NCBI GenBank assembly: GCA_015486425.1
Contig: WFRQ01000159.1
Location: forward strand, 1 to 10,189
From: Deltaproteobacteria bacterium
Lineage (GTDB): Bacteria; Desulfobacterota; Dissulfuribacteria; Dissulfuribacterales; QOAL01
Length of the DNA: 10,189 nucleotides
Reading direction: 5' to 3'
This document shows positions 5,550-10,189 of the stretch, in pieces; position 1 is the stretch's first letter, and each line of letters begins with the position of its first letter. Below the pieces are notes generated by a model. It was not told the DNA's origin. It did not search any database and saw only the letters and a program-made list of their open reading frames with translations. The position numbers and the translations under genes are program-made.

Positions 5550-6806
5550 TCAGTCAGTGTATTTCCTGAAAATAAGCACTGCATTAGTGCCCCCGAATCC
5601 AAAGGAGTTTGACATCACCAGATTCAGGTCCTGTCTTCTCGCCTCATTTGGCACATAGTCAAGATCACAGTCCGGATCAGGTGTTTCATAATTTATGGTG
5701 GGCGGAATGATACCGTCCTCAATGGCCTTTATACAGAACACCGCCTCAACACCGCCTGCCCCGCCGAGCAGGTGTCCTGTCATGGATTTGGTGGAACTCA
5801 CTGGAATTTCATACGCCTTTTCGCCAAAAACTGTCTTTATGGCAGCAGTTTCACATGAATCATTCAGAGGTGTACTTGTCCCGTGGGCATTGATGTAATC
5901 AATATCCTCAGGCTTGATGCCTGCGTCATCAAGGGCCATGCGCATGCACCTTACCCCTCCCTCACCATCAGATGGGGGCGCTGTCATATGAAATGCATCC
6001 CCTGTGAGGCCATAACCTATAACCTCTCCCCTGATGCGGGCGCCGCGTTCAAGGGCATGTTCAAGTTCCTCAAGGATTAAAATGCCTGCACCTTCACCTA
6101 TTACAAAACCGTCACGTCCCTTGTCAAATGGGCGTGAAGCCTTTTCAGGCTCGTCATTGCGTTTGGAAAGGGCCTTCAGGGAAGAGAAACCTGCAAGGGC
6201 AAGCTGAGTTATTACAGACTCAGTGCCGCCACAAATCATAACATCGGCTGCCCCTCGCTGAATCATCTTAAAGGCATCGCCAGTGGCATGGGTACCTGCG
6301 GCACATGCAGTACATACCACGGTATTTGGTCCCCTGGCTCCGAACATAATGGATATCTGCCCGGAGGCCATATTGGGAATGGCCATGGGAATAAAAAACG
6401 GGCTCACTCTGCGCGCCCCGCGATTCACAAGTACATCACGAAAAAACTCTATGGACCCCAGGCCACCGAGACCGCAACCCGTATGAACCCCTACACGGTT
6501 AGCGTCAACCTTTGACATGTCAAGACCTGCATCCTCAATGGCCATTCCTGAAGCTGCAAGCCCCATCTGCACAAAAGGGTCAACCCTCTTGACCAACTTT
6601 TCCGGCATGAAATCCGCAGGATTAAACCCGGTCACCTCACCTGCTATGCGAGATGGATAACCTTCGCACTCGATTTTTGTTACCGGTCCTATACCAGACC
6701 TGCCTGCAGTGATATTTTTCCAGCACTCCTCAAGGCCGATACCAACAGGAGAGAGTATCCCCAGGCCGGTAACCACCACTCTGCGGTTACAGTTGTTTTG
6801 AGTCAT
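5550..6806 (-). CDS. fabF: 3-oxoacyl-[acyl-carrier-protein] synthase II
   Basis: FabF condenses malonyl-ACP with acyl-ACP in the elongation cycle of fatty-acid synthesis. The 418 residues match KAS II length. Counting from the ATG at 6806, the Cys-His-His triad is C168 in TACAAGTHA, H308 in NAHGTSTPLND and H345 in STKSMTGHLLGGAG, with the helper lysine K340. RRVVVTGLGILSPVG near the start, PFDKGRDGFVIGEGAG (226-241) and the terminal NSFGFGGTNAVLIF are all typical. A GTG codon directly upstream (6809) would add one residue. I prefer the ATG. The Shine-Dalgarno is weak (CTGGATC). It follows acpP with 32 bases between the acpP stop and this ATG, the standard acpP-fabF pairing. No catalytic residue is missing. 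Confidence 0.97.
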   Translation of the reverse strand: MTQNNCNRRVVVTGLGILSPVGIGLEECWKNITAGRSGIGPVTKIECEGYPSRIAGEVTGFNPADFMPEKLVKRVDPFVQMGLAASGMAIEDAGLDMSKVDANRVGVHTGCGLGGLGSIEFFRDVLVNRGARRVSPFFIPMAIPNMASGQISIMFGARGPNTVVCTACAAGTHATGDAFKMIQRGAADVMICGGTESVITQLALAGFSSLKALSKRNDEPEKASRPFDKGRDGFVIGEGAGILILEELEHALERGARIRGEVIGYGLTGDAFHMTAPPSDGEGGVRCMRMALDDAGIKPEDIDYINAHGTSTPLNDSCETAAIKTVFGEKAYEIPVSSTKSMTGHLLGGAGGVEAVFCIKAIEDGIIPPTINYETPDPDCDLDYVPNEARRQDLNLVMSNSFGFGGTNAVLIFRKYTD

Positions 6807-6838
6807 CACATGATCCAGCGCCGGGACGCGGCCGGCTC

Positions 6839-7072
6839 CTATCCCTGGTGGCTGTTTACAAAATCAATGGCATCCTGCACAGTTGCCATCTTCTCGGCAT
6901 CCTCATCAGCAATTTCGACCCCGAACTCCTCTTCCATTGCCATGACTAGCTCAACCAGGTCAAGGGAATCAGCACCAAGGTCATCCACGAAAGAGGCCTG
7001 GGGAACCACTTTATCCTTTGCAACACTGAGCTGGCTGGCAATAATATCAATCATTTTATCCTGAACACTCAT
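6839..7072 (-). CDS. acpP: Acyl carrier protein
   Basis: AcpP carries growing acyl chains on a phosphopantetheine arm attached to a serine. The 77-residue acidic protein shows the four-helix ACP pattern with the modification site S36 in DDLGADSLDLVELVMAMEE. The short helix III region EIADEDAEKMATV and the terminal DAIDFV match primary-metabolism ACPs, so it is the fatty-acid carrier rather than a specialised one. An excellent Shine-Dalgarno, AGGAGGA at 7082-7088, lies 9 nt before the ATG at 7072, fixing the start and fitting the high expression usual for this gene. fabF follows. A 271-base AT-rich gap with repeats separates acpP from fabG, so an own promoter is likely, though none was clear. 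Confidence 0.97.
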   Translation of the reverse strand: MSVQDKMIDIIASQLSVAKDKVVPQASFVDDLGADSLDLVELVMAMEEEFGVEIADEDAEKMATVQDAIDFVNSHQG

Positions 7073-7081
7073 AATAACTAA

Positions 7082-7088
7082 TCCTCCT
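7082..7088 (-). promoter_or_regulatory. Strong Shine-Dalgarno of acpP
   Basis: AGGAGGA on the minus strand, 9 nt before the acpP ATG. It is the best ribosome-binding site in the window, where fabF, rpiB, nrdR and etfB have weak or no visible ones. Confidence 0.85.
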
Positions 7089-7171
7089 ATGTGATGAAAT
7101 CCGTCCCGTATCTTGAGGGAGCGGAAATTTTAACTATTAGAAAAATATTCTTTATAAAACTGTACGCCCAG

Positions 7172-7219
7172 GGAAGCTGGAGCTTCCAAATTATGGTTCC
7201 CAAACTGGAGTTTGGGAAC
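7172..7219. repeat. Doublet of palindromes with a shared CTGGAG centre
   Basis: Palindrome one has GGAAGCT (7172-7178) and AGCTTCC (7181-7187) around GG. Palindrome two has GTTCCCAAACT (7196-7206) and AGTTTGGGAAC (7209-7219), also around GG, a perfect 11-bp inverted repeat. Eight A/T-rich bases separate them. Both centres read CTGGAG, so the units look like diverged copies of one element with different arms. Neither is followed by a T tract on either strand. Similar palindromes with this centre occur dispersed in other bacterial genomes as far as I recall, but I cannot name a family. Confidence 0.75.
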
Positions 7220-7226
7220 AAGCAAT

Positions 7227-7261
7227 TTCTTACTTTCAGCCTTGAGCTTTCAGCTTCTATC
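7227..7261. repeat. Degenerate heptamer array between fabG and acpP
   Basis: Five contiguous 7-mers on the plus strand: TTCTTAC, TTTCAGC, CTTGAGC, TTTCAGC, TTCTATC. All end in C and fit YTYNNRC or close to it. The central CTTGAGC unit is identical to the one at 4891-4897. It is the clearest of three such arrays in this window. Confidence 0.6.
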
Positions 7262-7343
7262 TATTTTTGTTTAAAAAATATACGCTCTTTCGGTGTCACT
7301 CTTTTTTCGCACCGGCATGAATCCGAATGCCTATGGATTTTTC

Positions 7344-8102
7344 CTAATCACACACAAGGCCACCATTAACATGCAGCACATGGCCGGTAACGTAACCGGC
7401 AGCAGGGGATGCGAGAAAAGCCACGGCAGCAGCTACATCCTCCGGGCTGCCCATGCGGCCTGCAGGTATCTGTGCAAGAAGCTGTTCCCGTATCTTTTCA
7501 GGGAGTTCAGCCGTCATGTCAGTCTCTATGAAGCCTGGTGCCACGGCATTGGCAGTGATACCCCTTGAGGCCATTTCCCTTGCCACTGACCTGGTGAACC
7601 CTTCAATCCCAGCCTTGGTTGCCGCATAGTTGGCCTGGCCGGGGTTGCCCATGGTACCCACCACTGAACTGATATTTATAATCCGACCCCAGCGTTCCTT
7701 CATCATTGCCATGGCAACGGCCTGCGTGCAGTTAAAGGCCCCTTTAAGGTTTACCGCTATTACACGATCCCAGTCCGCCTCCTTCATCCTTGCAACAAGA
7801 GCGTCCCTGGTAATGCCTGCATTATTCACAAGGATATGAAATGCGCCATGCTCCTTTATGGCACCCTTGACTGTCTCTTTTACAGCAGAGGAATCAGCCA
7901 CGTCAAACTGCATCAGCACCGCACTTCCTCCACCATCCCTGATTGAGTCAGCCACAGATTCAGCAGCAGCAGTATTGCCTGCGAAATTAATAAAGACCTC
8001 GGCACCCATACTGGCGAGCGCTTTGCAGACTGCAGCGCCAATACCCCTTGAACCGCCTGTTACCAGCGCCCTCTTACCTTCAAGAACCTTCATGTTGTCC
8101 AT
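7344..8102 (-). CDS. fabG: 3-oxoacyl-[acyl-carrier-protein] reductase
   Basis: FabG reduces 3-oxoacyl-ACP to 3-hydroxyacyl-ACP with NADPH, the first reduction of the fatty-acid cycle. It is a classical short-chain dehydrogenase of 252 residues from the chosen start. The TGGSRGIG dinucleotide-binding loop follows KVLEGKRALV near the N-terminus. Then come LVNNAGITRD and the catalytic set INISS(S)...YAATK with Tyr and Lys, and VAPGFIETDMT, HVLHVNGGL at the end. The frame extends to a GTG at 8129. I chose the ATG at 8102 because AGGAG lies 11 nt upstream and the family starts near KVLEGK. A third option is the ATG at 8093. It begins 42 bases after the etfA stop and so may be cotranscribed with etfBA. 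The usual upstream partners fabD and fabH are not here. Close relatives such as PhaB-type reductases cannot be wholly excluded, but the acpP neighbour favours FabG. Confidence 0.93.
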   Translation of the reverse strand: MDNMKVLEGKRALVTGGSRGIGAAVCKALASMGAEVFINFAGNTAAAESVADSIRDGGGSAVLMQFDVADSSAVKETVKGAIKEHGAFHILVNNAGITRDALVARMKEADWDRVIAVNLKGAFNCTQAVAMAMMKERWGRIINISSVVGTMGNPGQANYAATKAGIEGFTRSVAREMASRGITANAVAPGFIETDMTAELPEKIREQLLAQIPAGRMGSPEDVAAAVAFLASPAAGYVTGHVLHVNGGLVCD

Positions 8103-8144
8103 TGCCGGACCATCTCCTGTGGTGCTCACAAGGCGTGGACCTGC

Positions 8145-9344
8145 CTAAAGCCCGCGCTCCTGCCTGATACGTTTTATAAAAAGCGGAAGAATCTTCTTTA
8201 CATCTCCCACAATTCCAAAGGTTGCAAGATCAAATATCGGTGCATCAGGGTCCTTGTTGACTGCCACGATAATTTCAGAGCCCTGGATGCCAACAACGTG
8301 CTGAATGGCCCCGCTGATACCAAAACCCATATAAAGCTTTGGAGAAATAGTTACACCGGTCTGGCCGATCTGAGCACGATGCGGCAGCCATTCCGCATCT
8401 GTAACTGCACGTGATGCGCCAACACCTGCCTCAAGGAGCGAGGCAAGCTCATGTATGAGCTCCATATTCTTCTCATTCTCCATGCCGCGGCCTGCAGCAA
8501 CCACTATCTCTGAATCAGCAAGACCTGGCCCCTCAGACTGCTCAACAACGGATTCCACTACCTTTACCCTTGCAGTCAATTCATCATCAGATGGAGTTAC
8601 CTCCACAATTTCGCCCTGCCTTGAAGAATCAGGTTCAAGGGCCTTGAGGACATGCGGCCTTACAGTTGACATCTGAGGTCTGTGTGAGGGACATACAATT
8701 GTGGCAAGCAGATTCCCGCCAAATGCGGGCCTGGTCTGGAGAAGTGCCCTGTCTTCAGCACGCACGGTAAGCTCTGTGCAGTCAGCGGTCAGCCCGGTCT
8801 CAAGCCTGGTTGCCACCTGCGGGATATAGGATCGACCCATGGCAGTGGCGCCTGCAAGAATCACCTCTGGCTTTTCCTTTCTGGCAAGGCCTGCAAGTAT
8901 GTTTGCAAATACCTCGTCTCTGAAATTTTCAAGCTCTGGATGATCCACCACAAGAACCCTGTCAGCACCCCGCTGAATAAGCTCCGGTGCATGTTCCTTC
9001 ACGCCGCTTCCCATGAGCACAGCAGTGAGCTTGACACCAAGGTCATCGGCGATGGTCCTGCCCTTGCCCAGCAGCTCAAAGGTCACCGGCGCAGTCTGGC
9101 CGAATCTGTACTCGGCAGTTACCCACACTCCGCGCCACTGGTCAAGATCAACACCTGAATCCTGAGCCTCTTCCTTTTCCAGATAGAGGGCCTCTTCAGG
9201 ACATACATCCACACACGTACCACACATGGTACAGGTGTCCAGGTCAACCACTGCCTTCTCGTCCTTAACCTCAATGGCATCGAATGTACATGCGGATTCA
9301 CATTCACCGCATCCTATGCATTTTTCCAGATCTACAATGAGCAT
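8145..9344 (-). CDS. etfA: Electron transfer flavoprotein alpha subunit with N-terminal ferredoxin domain
   Basis: EtfA binds FAD and, with EtfB, passes electrons between acyl-CoA dehydrogenase-type partners and ferredoxin, NADH or quinone routes. At 399 residues it is longer than a plain EtfA because residues 1-55 form a two-[4Fe-4S] ferredoxin. Cluster one uses C9, C12, C15, C19 and cluster two C38, C41, C44, C48-P. The EtfA alpha/beta domain follows (about 72-255, with ILAGATAMGRSYIPQVATRL). The C-terminal FAD domain has AAGRGMENEKN, SRAVTDAEWLPHRAQIGQTG, GISGAIQH (342-349), AVNKDPDAPIF and GIVGD (377-381). Ferredoxin-fused EtfA occurs in anaerobes, for example with caffeyl-CoA reductase in acetogens. 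It starts directly after the etfB stop (TAA then ATG), so translation is likely coupled. No dehydrogenase partner is in the window, so the substrate is unknown. Confidence 0.95.
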   Translation of the reverse strand: MLIVDLEKCIGCGECESACTFDAIEVKDEKAVVDLDTCTMCGTCVDVCPEEALYLEKEEAQDSGVDLDQWRGVWVTAEYRFGQTAPVTFELLGKGRTIADDLGVKLTAVLMGSGVKEHAPELIQRGADRVLVVDHPELENFRDEVFANILAGLARKEKPEVILAGATAMGRSYIPQVATRLETGLTADCTELTVRAEDRALLQTRPAFGGNLLATIVCPSHRPQMSTVRPHVLKALEPDSSRQGEIVEVTPSDDELTARVKVVESVVEQSEGPGLADSEIVVAAGRGMENEKNMELIHELASLLEAGVGASRAVTDAEWLPHRAQIGQTGVTISPKLYMGFGISGAIQHVVGIQGSEIIVAVNKDPDAPIFDLATFGIVGDVKKILPLFIKRIRQERGL

Positions 9345-10133
9345 TTATAAAATCCCTGCTTCCCTGAGCTTTTCCATAAGGGCTTCAACCTGCTCCTCAG
9401 GCTCACCCTCAAGCATCTCCCGCCTGGCATCAAATGTGGGAATTGTAGTAGAGGCAACCTGCGTTGGAGAACCTGCGAGCCCTACCCTGGAAACATCTGC
9501 CCCTATATCCTCTGCGCTCAACATGGGTACATCGGTTTTTTTTGCCCGCATCTTTCCTTTAAGAGAAGGGACTCTCGGGGTGTTCAACGAGGCAAGTACA
9601 GTGACAAGGGCCGGTAGCTCTACTTCCACAATGTCATAACCCTGCTCGCACATGCGTTTGAGACGCAGCTTCCTGCCATCATCCAATGCCTCAAGTTCAT
9701 CCACACAGGTTACACACGGTATGCCCCTGCGAACCGCAAGTCCGGGCCCTACCTGTGCGGTATCACCGTCAATAGCCTGCTTGCCACAGATAATCAGGTC
9801 AAATTCTCCAAGCTTGTCAATTGCCTTTGAAAGGGTATAGGTGGTTGCCAGGGTATCAGCGCCTGCAAACGCACGGTCTGATACCACCACACCGCTGTCC
9901 ACTCCCAGCGAAATCGCCTCCTTGACTGCCTCCTGCGCCTGCGGAGGCCCCATGGTAACCACAACAACCTCACCGCCGAACTGATCACGCAGTTCAAGAC
10001 CTGCCTCAATGGCATTGTAATCAAAGGGATTAATAACACTCTCCACCCCTTCACGCACTAACGTGCCCTTTTCCTTGTCAAACCTGACTGTACTTGCGTC
10101 AGGAACCTGTTTTATGCAGACAGCTATTTTCAT
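9345..10133 (-). CDS. etfB: Electron transfer flavoprotein beta subunit
   Basis: EtfB pairs with EtfA and binds the second nucleotide cofactor: AMP in simple ETFs, FAD in bifurcating ones. The 262-residue protein starts MKIAVCIKQVPD and has VINPFDYNAIEAGLEL (33-48), VVVVTMGPPQAQEAV and the C-terminal signature LPALVTVLASLNTPRVPSLKGKMRAKK region (173-199). Residues 118-130 read KQAIDGDTAQVGP. The DGDTAQVGP form is the version I associate with ETFs of the bifurcating type and anaerobes, whereas simple ETFs have a different sequence there. That, with the ferredoxin on EtfA, suggests flavin-based bifurcation or confurcation, but it is an inference. The Shine-Dalgarno is not obvious. The 56 bases upstream hold a 5-bp hairpin (CCGGA/TCCGG, 10154-10166). 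The promoter probably lies beyond the window. Confidence 0.95.
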   Translation of the reverse strand: MKIAVCIKQVPDASTVRFDKEKGTLVREGVESVINPFDYNAIEAGLELRDQFGGEVVVVTMGPPQAQEAVKEAISLGVDSGVVVSDRAFAGADTLATTYTLSKAIDKLGEFDLIICGKQAIDGDTAQVGPGLAVRRGIPCVTCVDELEALDDGRKLRLKRMCEQGYDIVEVELPALVTVLASLNTPRVPSLKGKMRAKKTDVPMLSAEDIGADVSRVGLAGSPTQVASTTIPTFDARREMLEGEPEEQVEALMEKLREAGIL

Positions 10134-10189
10134 GAATTTATTATGTTTTTTTACCGGACGCTCCGGCTCTGTGCATGGATGGTCAAAAC

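Larger units (their letters stand above)
7073..7343. other. Intergenic region between fabG and acpP
   Basis: This 271-base gap breaks an otherwise tight fab cluster. It contains the acpP Shine-Dalgarno, an AT-rich stretch (about 7127-7160), the palindrome doublet (7172-7219) and a heptamer array (7227-7261). A T/A-rich stretch lies around 7262-7310. On the minus strand downstream of fabG, CGGTG and CACCG could form a 5-bp stem with a long loop ahead of a TATATTTTTT stretch. That is a poor but possible terminator. No gene is supported. Confidence 0.55.

Noticed and set aside
10154..10166. Terminator or attenuator upstream of etfB
   Set aside because: The CCGGA/TCCGG stem is only 5 bp, and on the gene strand an A tract, not a T tract, follows it.

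Overview
The window is a gene-dense bacterial segment in which every convincing gene lies on the minus strand, so it reads from right (10189) to left (1). The order etfB-etfA / fabG-acpP-fabF-rpiB-glyA-dCMP deaminase-nrdR-ribD-ribE resembles the acpP-to-rib gene string of Desulfobacterota (former Deltaproteobacteria). The ferredoxin-fused EtfA and the many structured intergenic repeats fit an anaerobic member of that group, possibly Desulfobacterales-like. This placement is an inference from gene order and protein type, not from a marker gene.

Right end (8145-10133): an electron transfer flavoprotein pair, etfB then etfA with no spacer. EtfA carries an N-terminal two-cluster ferredoxin domain. 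Middle right (5550-8102): a fatty-acid synthesis block of fabG, acpP and fabF. fabG begins about 40 bases after etfA, so the two blocks may be cotranscribed. Middle left (2904-5484): rpiB, glyA and a dCMP deaminase. They cover pentose phosphate interconversion, one-carbon supply and dUMP for thymidylate. Left (132-2469): nrdR, the ribonucleotide reductase repressor, overlaps ribD by one base and is followed by ribE. Riboflavin made by the rib genes is the precursor of the FAD that the Etf pair binds. At the left edge the first 26 codons of a PIN/VapC-like toxin appear where ribBA would be expected, in clearly AT-richer DNA.

The most unusual content is between genes. Two copies of a 109-nt imperfect palindrome lie in inverted orientation on either side of the glyA-dCMP deaminase pair. 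They align without gaps at 90 of 109 positions, and at least five of the differences are compensatory pairs that keep the hairpin. One copy is flanked by what looks like a duplication of the glyA leader. Three separate intergenic sites carry degenerate tandem 7-mers in strict register. The fabG-acpP gap also holds a pair of perfect palindromes with the same CTGGAG centre. No rRNA, tRNA, CRISPR array or complete transposase was seen.
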